Shown one piece after another: positions 29,301 through 41,303 of a DNA stretch of 64,000 nt. Positions within the stretch are counted from its first letter, which is position 1; the number at the start of each line of letters is the position of its first letter. This DNA comes from Embiotoca jacksoni. Lineage: Eukaryota > Chordata > Actinopteri > Embiotocidae. Position numbers and translations under genes: made by a program. Where the stretch lies: the NCBI GenBank assembly GCA_022577435.1, contig JAKOON010000039.1, forward strand, positions 2,183,349-2,247,348. Reading direction: 5' to 3'. The notes beneath the pieces were generated by a model, which was not told the origin of the DNA, searched no databases, and saw nothing but the letters and a program-made list of their open reading frames with translations.

Positions 29301-32198
29301 TGGAGACATGCAGACATACAGATATACAGACATACAGACACATATACATGCAGACATACAGACACACAGACATACAGACATGCAGACATACAGACATACA
29401 GACATGCAGACATGCAGACATGGACATACAGACATACAGATATACAGACATACAGACATACAGACATATAGACATGCATACATACAGACATGGAGACATG
29501 CAGACATACAGATATGGAGACATGCAGACATACAGATATACAGACATACAGACACATATACATGCAGACATACAGACATACATATATGCAGACATACAGA
29601 CATACAGATATACAGACATATAGACATGCAGACATACAGACATACAGACATACAGACACATAGACACACAGACATACAGACATACAGATATACAGACATA
29701 CAGACACATATGCATGCAGACATATAGACATGCAGACATACAGATATACAGACATACAGACACATATACATGCAGACATACAGACATACAGATATACAGA
29801 CATACAGACATACAGACATATAGACATGCAGACATACAGACATGGAGACATATAGACATACAGATATACAGACATACAGACACATAGACATATAGACATA
29901 CAGATATACAGACATACAGACACATAGACACACAGACATACAGACATGCAGACATACAGATATACAGACACATAGACATATAGACATACAGATATACAGA
30001 CATACAGACATGCAGACATACAGATGTACAGACATACAGACACATAGACATACAGATATACAGACACAGACATACAGACACACAGACATACAGACATACA
30101 GACATGGGCATACAGATATACAGACATACAGACATATAGACATGCAGACATGCAGATATACAGACACATAGACATACAGACATACAGATATACAGACACA
30201 GACATACAGACATACAGACATGCAGACATGCAGACATACAGACACACAGACATACAGACATACAGACATGCAGACATGGACATACAGATATACAGACATA
30301 CAGACACATAGACATACAGACATACAGATATACAGACATACAGACATGCAGACATACAGATGTACAGACAGACAGACACATAGACATACAGATATACAGA
30401 CACAGACATGCAGACATATAGACATGCAGACATACAGACATGCAGACGATTCTCCTCGTTTTAAATGTCTTTAAGTTCAGACGACGTCGATGTAAGATAT
30501 CGACCGGGGCTGCTTTAATGCAAAACGGGAGGAGTTATAAGAACGTTTTCCTTTAAAGTGACCTTAAACACAGACGTTGGATTCAACAGGAAGCACTTTG
30601 TGTCACACGTGACAGTCGGCGCCGTTAACGCTCGATGAATACCGACACCACAGGATGTCGGCGACAATAGCGTTTCCCCGCTTTGTCGCGTTCGCGTCAA
30701 GGATTCCTAACAGACGGCAGCCGTACGCGTCGCTTTGCGCGGTACGTTTAATCGAGGTCGGCGAAAACAACCGGCGACGTCGCTTCCAATTAAAGCGAAG
30801 GCTGATCACCTTCCTCTCCCGTTTTTTTTTGACGAAGCAAATCAGCGTTATGATCATCGCGTGTTTGGTATTCTCTTTAATCCGTCTCCAAAGAGGTCGT
30901 TATTTTTTTTTTTGTCTTCGTCTTAATAATTATTGCAGTGAGCAGATGTGAGCGGAGATACCAGCGAGTTGTTTCTGGGTGTATATATACATATACACAT
31001 AGTAGGATGTGTTGTTCTCTGTGGTGTCGACCTCTTGGCTCTAATGACTTGGGGAAAGAAAAGTTTATCACCGGAGAAAGGACGGGCCGTCAGAACGTCA
31101 GGCTGCCAGCTGATGCCAGGAAGTGTCCTCCGAAAATGAAAAAGACAGGTTATAATGAGAGACGGGGGGGGGGAGCTGCAGGAGAGGGAATAATGAGCGT
31201 ATTAAGACGGCGTGAAGGGAGAAGTAGGCTAATAGTCGGCTGCTGTGTAAGATCGAGTTCATAAAACAGAAAAGGCATCATCAAAAAGCACAGAGAGGAG
31301 TCGGTGTATTCCCCCGAGTCTCCGAGATGCTCTTTTGATGCCGAAACAGACTTTGGTTCTCTCTCTCCATCCGTCCCTCCGTCGCTCGCCGTGCTGCTGA
31401 TGAATTAAAAGAAAGTATGTCAGCTGGCAGGCAGGGAGGCAAGGGAGGGCAGAGAAGAAAAAAAAAAGAAAAGAAAAGAAGACATCAGAAAGAATTCATT
31501 CAGCCAGTTAGTTTCTGAACAACAAAAACACGGGGTCGGTTTCCGGGGCTCGTATTTGGGTCAGAGGATCCACCTGCACGGTTCTGCCCGCTCAGCACTT
31601 TCAGTTAGTGGCGGTGGAGGGTGGGCCGGGGCGGGGGGCGAGGAAAAGGTATCGATGTGCCGCGTCCCGTCAGAACAACTCAACCTCGGCGTCCCCGGGT
31701 CGTCTCGTCTGTAACGGGGCGGCAGATGTTCCCCAGTGTTTGAATGATGAAATAGATTTCTGTCCCAGAAGTTGAGGGTTTAGAAAACACCTGATGGATG
31801 TGTGACACGTGTGTTTTTCTGAACCGCGACATGACGACGACGAGACGTGCGCAGCGGTGCGACGGAATAGGAAACAAAGTGTGATCATGTTAACGGAGGT
31901 CGTAGGGAGCCGTGTCGCTGGTGTATATGGTGAGCGTTTGGCACAAAGTTTCAGAGCCAGCGGCTCTCCGTCTCCTCTGTTTGTGATCCAGTTTCTCTTG
32001 TTGGATTCATAAAAGTTGAATTTAATATCTGTGGAAATCTTGACAAGAAATACCACGCTGACAATGAAGTGCTTCTTTTCTTCACAGGGCTCTTTTAGGA
32101 GAGCGACGAGTCACCGAGCTGCTCGCCGTCTGAATGAAGGACCTCCTGCCCCGAACATCCGAGCTTCATTGTTCTTCTTTGAGGAGGACCGCAGATGA
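14320..32198 (+). CDS. Candidate small spliced gene spanning the satellite array, unknown function
   Basis: I do not recognise this protein. Three exons join without phase conflict: 14320-14439 (40 codons from ATG, donor gtgtcg, weak), 15028-15195 (56 codons, strong acceptor tgtatctttcag and donor gtaagt) and 32088-32198 (36 codons plus TGA, acceptor cttttcttcacag). All three have phase 0. The predicted product is about 132 residues, basic and arginine-rich, with a serine run (RWSSSSSSRAE), a stretch RRPFGRRTTVK and an acidic-aromatic end SLFFFEEDRR. No signal peptide, membrane span or known domain is visible. The middle exon is the best supported. The link to the third exon crosses a 16.9-kb intron holding the whole octanucleotide array and is the weakest step; other exons could exist. 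A ZNF143-type motif sits just upstream of the start. Confidence 0.35.
14626..14700 (-). mobile_element. Short retroelement-tail remnant
   Basis: Contains gactttattaatccggcgg, a diverged form of the same tail as at 11628. Only the tail is recognisable. Confidence 0.3.
15711..30447. repeat. 14.7-kb octanucleotide satellite, (cagacata)n and variants
   Basis: The whole interval is built from the 8-mer cagacata and one- or two-base variants (cagatata, cagacatg, cagatatg, cagacaca, tagacata, cagatgta), with occasional 6-bp steps. The left part, to about 17600, is dominated by cagacata/cagatatg. From about 17630 on, cagacacatagaca and gacatgga variants appear, and long blocks are duplicated (see findings). 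Minus-strand stops are absent because the unit contains no tta, cta or tca, so all three minus frames stay open for thousands of codons and encode the same octapeptide in rotation. These frames are by-products of the repeat, not genes. Unique sequence resumes sharply on both sides. Confidence 0.98.
24198..25833. repeat. 818-bp higher-order duplication inside the octanucleotide array
   Basis: Landmarks recur exactly 818 bp apart: gacatggagacatgcag near 24198 and 25016, cacaaagacacacagac near 24610 and 25428, and gtacggacata near 24850 and 25668. Because 818 is not a multiple of 8, the copies reflect duplication of a whole block including its 6-bp irregular steps. Confidence 0.8.
30450..32080. 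other. Unique DNA right of the satellite, no exon recognised
   Basis: Short frames only. Contains a poly-A/AAAG-rich run at about 31458-31480. It would be intronic if the plus-strand gene model ending at 32198 is right. Confidence 0.4.
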
Positions 32199-32679
32199 TG
32201 ATGTCAGGTTATCCCCTTCAGACCGAGATCAAAGTGAGTGATAGCTGGGGGAGGATTTCTTTTGTACAGATAACCGATCGCGAGGCCTCGTGAGAAAACA
32301 CCGGGGTTTGTGCAGATGTTTAAAGATGATTTTGTCAAATTAGATTTATTAAACCAGATTGACAGCCAGAGAAGGAATGTGCGCAAATGTGGTTATTTCG
32401 AGGCGAGAACCGGACGCTGCTCGCGCGCGAGTTGGAAGTCAGTCCGCCACATGAAAACCTCCAAGCGCGAGAACGCGCCGCCGTGTTGTCGCGCCCCCTT
32501 TTGTTTTAAAACTCACTCCACATTACAGCGATCGTTAGTAGTTAACGGACAGTTTACTTCCCTTCAGTTCGGCGCAGTTCCATGAATGTTTTCTCTCACG
32601 GTTGTACAGTTTCTTGTAGAAAAATGCACCATTTTCTAAAAGTTGTTAACTTGAGTGTCTTGCTCAGGGACACTTGGCA

Positions 32680-32765
32680 TGTGGACGGGAGGAGCTGGGG
32701 ATCGAACCACCAACCTTCTGCTTAGTGTGCAACCGACTCTACTGACTGAGCTACAGCCTCCCTAG
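32680..32765 (-). repeat. tRNA-like module, minus orientation
   Basis: The reverse strand reads ctagggaggctgtagctcag, then cggttgcacactaagcagaa and ggttcgatccccagctcctc, followed by a gagcaagacact tail. It has an A-box-like TAGCTCAGTCAG and a B-box GGTTCGATCCC. This is a tRNA-derived (SINE-like) head common in teleosts. The cloverleaf is degenerate, so I do not call a functional tRNA. Confidence 0.7.
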
Positions 32766-33274
32766 AAATGTGTGTGTATAGCTATATATATAGATAAGTG
32801 TGTATAGATATATAGCTATATAGCTATATAGTTTGAACTATATAGCTATATAGATATATATCTCGAACTATATAGCTATATATAGCTATATAGTTCGAAC
32901 TATATAGCTATATAGATATATATCTCGAACTATATAGCTATATATAGCTATATAGTTCGAACTATATAGCTATATATAGATATATATCTCGAACTATATA
33001 TCTATATATAGCTATATAGTTCGAACTATATAGCTATATAGATATATATCTCGAACTATATATCTATATATAGCTATATAGTTCGAACTATATAGCTATA
33101 TAGATATATATCTCGAACTATATAGCTATATATAGATATATAGTTCAAACTATATAGCTATATAGATATATAGTTCGAACTATATAGCTATATATAGATA
33201 TATATCTCGAACTATATAGCTATATTTATAATATATATCTATACCTATATATATATCTATACACACACACGTAT
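32766..33274. repeat. AT-rich palindromic minisatellite
   Basis: Tandem tatatagctatatagttcga and tatagatatatatctcgaac units. Each is itself palindromic around gttcgaac or tctcga, so the tract can fold at many points. It lies between two tRNA-like modules in inverted orientation. Confidence 0.92.
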
Positions 33275-33385
33275 CTAGGGAGGCTGTGGCTCAGTTGGTA
33301 GAGTCGGTTGCACACTAATCAGAAGGTTGGCGGTTCGATCCCCAGCTCCTCCTGAACAAGACACTGAGCTCTAAGTTGTTCCCGA
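33275..33385 (+). repeat. tRNA-like module, plus orientation
   Basis: Starts ctagggaggctgtggctcag, with an A-box-like TGGCTCAGTTGG and B-box GGTTCGATCCC, then a gaacaagacactgagctcta tail. It is the inverted partner of the module at 32680. The 3' half (from ttggcggtttgatccc) recurs at the end of tandem units 1-5, near 35226, 37347, 39251, 41174 and 43087. Confidence 0.75.
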
Positions 33386-33434
33386 TGGCAGCACTTCATT
33401 AGTTTTATATGTGTATATAAACATATGACATTTT

Positions 33435-35575
33435 ACCATTTCTATTTTAGTGGCTGTTTTAAAGGCTAATTTTTTACACTACCTTTGAGGACTACGTTTA
33501 CTTTCCAGGACTACAGTCGCCGTCAAACTCATCACCTGCGCTGTGGACGCGGTTCCCCGGGATCCTTCGGCGTCGCCGCCTCCACGGGTCCTCGGAACTG
33601 GAAGGACAAATCAAGAAGCGGTGTCAGTACAGGAAGGAAGGAAGGAATGAAACCTTTACATATGTTGCAGGCTCACATTTCACAAATTACCTACGAGTAC
33701 AAACAAGTCTCACGCTTAGTCTTGGGAATTAAAATGTGTTTACAAAATCACTTTTAGGTTTGGTGCTGCAATATGAAGCCCCAGCCTGTGACGCGGACCT
33801 GGTGAAGTGAAAACTCGCCTTTAATGTCACGCACACCGTGAATGGTTTCCCGCTCTGCCACATTAAAGGAACAAGGGACTGCAAACGTTCCCACTTTACG
33901 GGGCGTACCGAGGTCTTCCTGTGTCTTCGTTAGGCCGAATGTTTTACAATAAACTGCCATAAAAAACATCCGGATCGTAAATACAAATATTAACTCACTC
34001 GGACGTTCGTCGCATCGAATTGTCGCTTTATATCTTTTTCTACATACAAACTTGTTTTTTTTAATTGCCGTGCCGCACGTGTGCTTTCTAAACTGTATCG
34101 TTTTATCTTTTGGACATTTTCTGCAATAACAGCAGACGAAGAAGAATAAATTGTAACCTACCGTCCACGTGGTTGCCAACGGCGACGCCAGGGAACACCC
34201 TGTGGTGAAAACAAAAGACTTGCAATTAATATTCAATCTACAATATGCCATCGTATATATATATATATATATATATAAACATATAAACATATAAACATAT
34301 ATATAGATTTGGTGCTTCTCAATCACATCCGTGACATTTAGCAAATTAATTCAAATATCAATATTTCCACTTCACTTTTTCTTCTAGTTACATATAGAAA
34401 TACTTATGTAAAATATAGCACATTTATTGACTTTCAGACTACAATTTCCACTTTTTTTACAGCCGTTATTCCGGTTTTGCAATTTCACATTCAGTTTCTA
34501 CAGCAAACAATTGTTTGTTTGTCCATTTAAATGACTTTGACTTCTACGCTGTGATTCTTTATATCTTACAATTAATCTGGAGAAGGACACGCGTTACCGA
34601 CGCCCTACATCTTTGTGTACAAACGCGTATGAAGTATCTCCGTCGCCGCTTTCGACAAGTCTTTCGCTTCAATCGCGGCGGACGAATAATTAACTTTTAT
34701 TCTTAGCCTTATCGCAAATAATCATTCGTCTTCTTGAAGGACACGTTGTCCCTCTTCTCAGAGCCTCCTACGTTACTTCTCTCTCACCTCTTGTTGACTG
34801 CATTTTATTTTCTCGCTTGACTGTCTGTTTGTTTTATTTCTTTTGTATTTTATCATCACACTTTATACTCTTGCGTATTCTGCTCTACATGTAAAGGCCT
34901 TTAGAAGTTCTGTTTGAAAAGCGCTATAGAAATAAACTTCTTATTATATGAGCATTGACTTCTCTTGTTGTCTTTTTGTCTTGTAATTCACACAAATTCA
35001 CTTCCTGCAGCAGCACATTATATTATTTACCTTTCTGTCTGCCTCTTAAACACACCTTAACAACAAACACTCTCTGCCTACCGATTGGTCGATTCTTCAA
35101 AGTCCTCCCGTCCGGCTCGGTTCTGGATCTGGATCTGGTTCTGGATCTGGATCTGGATCCAGTCTGCGGTCTGAAACACGAGAGAGAGAGAAAAAAAAAG
35201 ATTAGGACAGTGGTGATGATGATGTTGGCGGTTTGATCCCCAGCTCCTCCTGTCCCCATGCCCAAGTGTCCCTGAGCAAGACACTGAGCTCTAAGTTGTT
35301 CCCGATGGCAGCACCTCATCAGTTTTATATGTGTATATAAACATATGACTTTTTATTCCTCGCGGAGAGGGGGGGTGTACAAATACATCACATCTCTTTT
35401 TTTACTTTTGTTTTATTTGGACTATTTTAAACCTCCTTTTACAGAACAGAACCGAGTCTTTTGGAGTCTCATTTTAGTTCTTGGTTTTAGAAGCTAATTT
35501 GCGCAGTTTTTTTTTTTTTTTGGAGGATTACGTTTCCTTTTACAACATAAACTCCAGACTTTTATTTCAACTTTT
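33435..35575. repeat. Tandem unit 1 of 6 (2141 bp)
   Basis: Starts at accatttctattttagtgg. On the minus strand it carries candidate exons 35082-35170, 34162-34199, 33999-34120 and 33754-33918 (stop TAA at 33754). It also holds a (ta)n run near 34253 and the ctggat/ctggtt hexamer repeat at about 35120-35160. It ends with a roughly 220-bp segment (from about 35356) shared only with unit 5. Confidence 0.95.
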
Positions 35576-36360
35576 ACCATTTCTATTTTAGTGGCTGTTT
35601 TAAAGGCTAATTTTTTTACACTACGTTTGAGGACTACGTTTACTTTCCAGGACTACAGTCGCCGTCAAAACTCATCACCTGCGCTATGGACGCGGGTCCT
35701 CGGAACCGGAAGGACAAATCAAGAAGCGGTGTCAGTACAGGAAGGAAGGAAGGAATGAAACCTTTACATATGTTGCAGGCTCACATTTCACAAATTACCT
35801 ACGAGTACAAACAAGTCTCACGCTTAGTCTTGGGAATTAAAACGTGTTTACAAAATCACTTTTAAGTTTGTTGCTGCAATATGAAGCCCCAGCCTGTGAC
35901 GCGGACCTGGTGAAGTGAAAACTCGCCTTTAATGTCACGCACACCGTGAATGGTTTCCCGCTCTGCCACATTAAAGGAACAAGGGACTGCAAACGTTCCC
36001 ACTTTACGGGGCGTACCGAGGTCTTCCTGTGACTTCGTTAGGCCGAATGTTTTACAATAAACTGCCATAAAAAACATCCGGATCGTAAATACAAATATTA
36101 ACTCACTCGGACGTTCGTCGCATCGAATTGTCGCTTTATATCTTTTTCTACATACAAACTTGTTTTTTTTAATTGCCGTGCCGCACGTGTGCTTTCTAAA
36201 CTGTATCGTTTTATCTTTTGGACATTTTCTGCAATAACAGCAGACGAAGAAGAATAAATTGTAACCTACTGTCCACGTGGTTGCCAACGGCGACGCCAGG
36301 GAACACCCTGTGGTGAAAACAAAAGACTTGCAATTAATATTCAATCTACAATACGCCATC

Positions 36361-36408
<48 letters not shown>

Positions 36409-37475
36409 ATATAAACATATATATAGATTTGGTGCTTCTCAATCACATCTGTGACATTTAGCAAATTAATTCAAATATCAATATTTCCACTTCACTTTTC
36501 CTTCGTAGTTACATATAGAAATACTTATGTAAAATATAGCACATTTATTGACTTTCAGACTACAATTTCCACTTTTTTTACAGCCGTTATTCCGGTTTTG
36601 CAAATTCACATTCAGTTTCTACAGCAAACAATTGTTTGTTTGTCCATTTAAATGACTTTGACTTCTACGCTGTGATTCTTTATATATTACAATTAATCTG
36701 GAGAAGGACACGCGTTACCGACGCCCTACATCTTTGTGTACAAACGCGTATGAAATATCTCCGTCGCCGCTTTCGACAAGTCTTTCGCTTCAATCGCGGC
36801 GGACGAATAATTAACTTTTATTCTTAGCCTTATCGCAAATAATCATTCGTCTTCTTGAAGGACACGTTGTCCCTCTTCTCAGAGCCTCCTACGTTACTTC
36901 TCTCTCACCTCTTGTTGACTGCATTTTATTTTCTCGCTTGACTGTCTGTTTGTTTTATTTCTTTTGTATTTTATCATCACACTTTATACTCTTGCGTATT
37001 CTGCTCTACATGTAAAGGCCTTTAGAAGTTCTGTTTGAAAAGCGCTATAGAAATAAACTTCTTATTATATGAGCATTGACTTCTCTTGTTGTCTTTTTGT
37101 CTTGTAATTCACACAAATTCACTTCCTGCAGCAGCACATTATATTATTTACCTTTCTGTCTGCCTCTTAAACACACCTTAACAACAAACACTCTCTGCCT
37201 ACCGATTGGTCGATTCTTCAAAGTCCTCCCGTCCGGCTCGGTTCTGGATCTGGATCTGGTTCTGGTTCTGGATCTGGATCCAGTCTGCGGTCTGAAACAC
37301 GAGAGAGAGAGAAAAAAAAAGATTAGGACGGTGGTGATGATGATGTTGGCGGTTTGATCCCCAGCTCCTCCTGTCCCCATGCCCAAGTGTCCCTGAGCAA
37401 GACACTGAGCTCTAAGTTGTTCCCGATGGCAGCACCTCATCAGTTTTATATGTGTATATAAACATATGACTTTTT
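35576..37475. repeat. Tandem unit 2 of 6 (1900 bp)
   Basis: Near-identical to unit 1 but lacks the 220-bp tail segment and about 36 bp (the ggttccccgggatccttcgg region) near 35695. The (ta)n run at about 36362-36404 is the longest of the six. Candidate exon 2 copy at 37203-37291. Confidence 0.95.
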
Positions 37476-39379
37476 ACCATTTCTATTTTAGTGGCTGTTT
37501 TAAAGGCTAATTTTTTACACTACGTTTGAGGACTACGTTTACTTTCCAGGACTACAGTCGCCGTCAAACTCATCACCTGCGCTGTGGACGCGGTTCCCCG
37601 GGATCCTTCGGCGTCGCCGCCTCCACGGGTCCTCGGAACCGGAAGGACAAATCAAGAAGCGGTGTCAGTACAGGAAGGAAGGAAGGAATGAAACCTTTAC
37701 ATATGTTGCAGGCTCACATTTCACAAATTACCTACGAGTACAAACAAGTCTCACGCTTAGTCTTGGGAATTAAAACGTGTTTACAAAATCACTTTTAAGT
37801 TTGGTGCTGCAATATGAAGCCCCAGCCTGTGACGCGGACCTGGTGAAGTGAAAACTCGCCTTTAATGTCACGCACACCGTGAATGGTTTCCCGCTCTGCC
37901 ACATTAAAGGAACAAGGGACTGCAAACGTTCCCACTTTACGGGGCGTACCGAGGTCTTCCTGTGTCTTCGTTAGGCCGAATGTTTTACAATAAACTGCCA
38001 TAAAAAACATCCGGATCGTAAATACAAATATTAACTCACTCGGACGTTCGTCGCATCGAATTGTCGCTTTATATCTTTTTCTACATACAAACTTGTTTTT
38101 TTTAATTGCCGTGCCGCACGTGTGCTTTCTAAACTGTATCGTTTTATCTTTTGGACATTTTCTGCAATAACAGCAGACGAAGAAGAATAAATTGTAACCT
38201 ACCGTCCACGTGGTTGCCAACGGCGACGCCAGGGAACACCCTGTGGTGAAAACAAAAGACTTGCAATTAATATTCAATCTACAATATGCCATCGTATATA
38301 TATATATAAACATATAAACATATAAACATATATATAGATTTGGTGCTTCTCAATCACATCGGTGACATTTAGCAAATTAATTCAAATATCAATATTTCCA
38401 CTTCACTTTTTCTTCTAGTTACATATAGAAATACTTATGTAAAATATAGCACATTTATTGACTTTCAGACTACAATTTCCACTTTTTTTACAGCCGTTAT
38501 TCCGGTTTTGCAATTTCACATTCAGTTTCTACAGCAAACAATTGTTTGTTTGTCCATTTAAATGACTTTGACTTCTACGCTGTGATTCTTTATATATTAC
38601 AATTAATCTGGAGAAGGACACGCGTTACCGACGCCCTACATCTTTGTGTACAAACGCGTATGAAGTATCTCCGTCGCCGCTTTCGACAAGTCTTTCGCTT
38701 CAATCGCGGCGGACGAATAATTAACTTTTATTCTTAGCCTTATCGCAAATAATCATTCGTCTTCTTGAAGGACACGTTGTCCCTCTTCTCAGAGCCTCCT
38801 ACGTTACTTCTCTCTCACCTCTTGTTGACTGCATTTTATTTTCTCGCTTGACTGTCTGTTTGTTTTATTTCTTTTGTATTTTATCATCACACTTTATACT
38901 CTTGCGTATTCTGCTCTACATGTAAAGGCCTTTAGAAGTTCTGTTTGAAAAGCGCTATAGAAATAAACTTCTTATTATATGAGCATTGACTTCTCTTGTT
39001 GTCTTTTTGTCTTGTAATTCACACAAATTCACTTCCTGCAGCAGCACATTATATTATTTACCTTTCTGTCTGCCTCTTAAACACACCTTAACAACAAACA
39101 CTCTCTGCCTACCGATTGGTCGATTCTTCAAAGTCCTCCTGTCCGGCTCGGTTCTGGATCTGGATCTGGATCTGGATCTGGATCCAGTCTGCGGTCTGAA
39201 ACACGAGAGAGAGAGAAAAAAAAAGATTAGGACAGTGGTGATGATGATGTTGGCGGTTTGATCCCCAGCTCCTCCTGTCCCCATGCCCAAGTGTCCCTGA
39301 GCAAGACACTGAGCTCTAAGTTGTTCCCGATGGCAGCACTTCATCAGTTTTATATGTGTATATAAACATATGACATTTT
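37476..39379. repeat. Tandem unit 3 of 6 (1904 bp)
   Basis: Near-identical copy with a short (ta)n run and candidate exon 2 at 39113-39195. The exon 4 poly-A tract has 8 A on the minus strand, as in units 1 and 2. Confidence 0.95.
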
Positions 39380-41303
39380 ACCATTTCTATTTTAGTGGCT
39401 GTTTTAAAGGCTAATTTTTTACACTACGTTTGAGGACTACGTTTACTTTCCAGGACTACAGTCGCCTTCAAAACTCATCACCTGCGCTGTGGACGCGGTT
39501 CCCCGGGATCCTTCGGCGTCGCCGCCTCCGCGGGTCCTCGGAACCGGAAGGACAAATCAAGAAGCGGTGTCAGTACAGGAAGGAAGGAAGGAATGAAACC
39601 TTTACATATGTTGCAGGCTCACATTTCACAAATTACCTACGAGTACAAACAAGTCTCACGCTTAGTCTTGGGAATTAAAACGTGTTTACAAAATCACTTT
39701 TAAGTTTGGTGCTGCAATATGAAGCCCCAGCCTGTGACGCGGACCTGGTGAAGTGAAAACTCGCCTTTAATGTCACGCACACCGTGAATGGTTTCCCGCT
39801 CTGCCACATTAAAGGAACAAGGGACTGCAAACGTTCCCACTTTACGGGGCGTACCGAGGTCTTCCTGTGTCTTCGTTAGGCCGAATGTTTTACAATAAAC
39901 TGCCATAAAAAACATCCGGATCGTAAATACAAATATTAACTCACTCGGACGTTCGTCGCATCGAATTGTCGCTTTATATCTTTTTCTACTTACAAACTTG
40001 TTTTTTTTTAATTGCCGTGCCGCACGTGTGCTTTCTAAACTGTATCGTTTTATCTTTTGGACATTTTCTGCAATAACAGCAGACGAAGAAGAATAAATTG
40101 TAACCTACCGTCCACGTGGTTGCCAACGGCGACGCCAGGGAACACCCTGTGGTGAAAACAAAAGACTTGCAATTAATATTCAATCTACAATATGCCATCG
40201 TATATATATATATAAACATATAAACATATAAACATATATATAGATTTGGTGCTTCTCAATCACATCGGTGACATTTAGCAAATTAATTCAAATATCAATA
40301 TTTCCACTTCACTTTTTCTTCTAGTTACATATAGAAATACTTATGTAAAATATAGCACATTTATTGACTTTCAGACTACAATTTCCACTTTTTTTACAGC
40401 CGTTATTCCGGTTTTGCAATTTCACATTCAGTTTCTACAGCAAACAATTGTTTGTTTGTCCATTTAAATGACTTTGACTTCTACGCTGTGATTCTTTATA
40501 TATTACAATTAATCTGGAGAAGGACACGCGTTACCGACGCCCTACATCTTTGTGTACAAACGCGTATGAAGTATCTCCGTCGCCGCTTTCGACAAGTCTT
40601 TCGCTTCAATCGCGGCGGACGAATAATTAACTTTTATTCTTAGCCTTATCGCAAATAATCATTCGTCTTCTTGAAGGACACGTTGTCCCTCTTCTCAGAG
40701 CCTCCTACGTTACTTCTCTCTCACCTCTTGTTGACTGCATTTTATTTTCTCGCTTGACTGTCTGTTTGTTTTATTTCTTTTGTATTTTATCATCACACTT
40801 TATACTCTTGCGTATTCTGCTCTACATGTAAAGGCCTTTAGAAGTTCTGTTTGAAAAGCGCTATAGAAATAAACTTCTTATTATATGAGCATTGACTTCT
40901 CTTGTTGTCTTTTTGTCTTGTAATTCACACAAATTCACTTCCTGCAGCAGCACATTATATTATTTACCTTTCTGTCTGCCTCTTAAACACACCTTAACAA
41001 CAAACACTCTCTGCCTACCGATTGGTCGATTCTTCAAAGTCCTCCTGTCCGGCTCGGTTCTGGATCTGGATCTGGTTCTGGTTCTGGATCTGGATCTGGA
41101 TCTGGATCCAGTCTGCGGTCTGAAACACGAGAGAGAGAGAAAAAAAAAGATTAGGACAGTGGTGATGATGATGTTGGCAGTTTGATCCCCAGCTCCTCCT
41201 GTCCCCATGCCCAAGTGTCCCTGAGCAAGACACTGAGCTCTAAGTTGTTCCCGATGGCAGCACCTCATCAGTTTTATATGTGTATATAAACATATGACAT
41301 TTT
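39380..41303. repeat. Tandem unit 4 of 6 (1924 bp)
   Basis: Near-identical copy. Candidate exon 2 is the longest (41019-41119, 101 bp). The exon 4 poly-A tract has 9 A, and a T-to-A change turns GTATGT into GTAAGT just after it. Confidence 0.95.

Noticed and set aside
15557..30441. Minus-strand frames of 441 to 4504 codons, and dozens of plus-strand frames of 60-430 codons, in the array
   Set aside because: All follow mechanically from a stop-poor 8-bp repeat; there are no splice sites, promoter or composition change, and the same octapeptide appears in every frame.
15711..30447. CRISPR array
   Set aside because: The repeats are 8 bp, contiguous, with no unique spacers, in a vertebrate genome.
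32684..33350. Functional tRNA genes
   Set aside because: A and B boxes are good, but acceptor and anticodon stems pair poorly and each module continues into a SINE-like tail.
33485..33757. 90-codon plus-strand frame repeated in several units
   Set aside because: It has no splice or promoter context, and indels between units change its start and frame (82 codons in units 4 and 5, a different N-terminus in unit 6).
33754..34344. 196-codon unspliced minus frame in unit 1 (and 200 codons in unit 2)
   Set aside because: It runs through a (ta)n microsatellite and across predicted intron sequence, and is broken by poly-T length changes in units 4-6; the spliced model fits better.
35210..35290. C/D-box snoRNA (gtgatgatga ... 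ctga)
   Set aside because: The C-box match comes from a gatgat microsatellite and there is no terminal stem or D' box.
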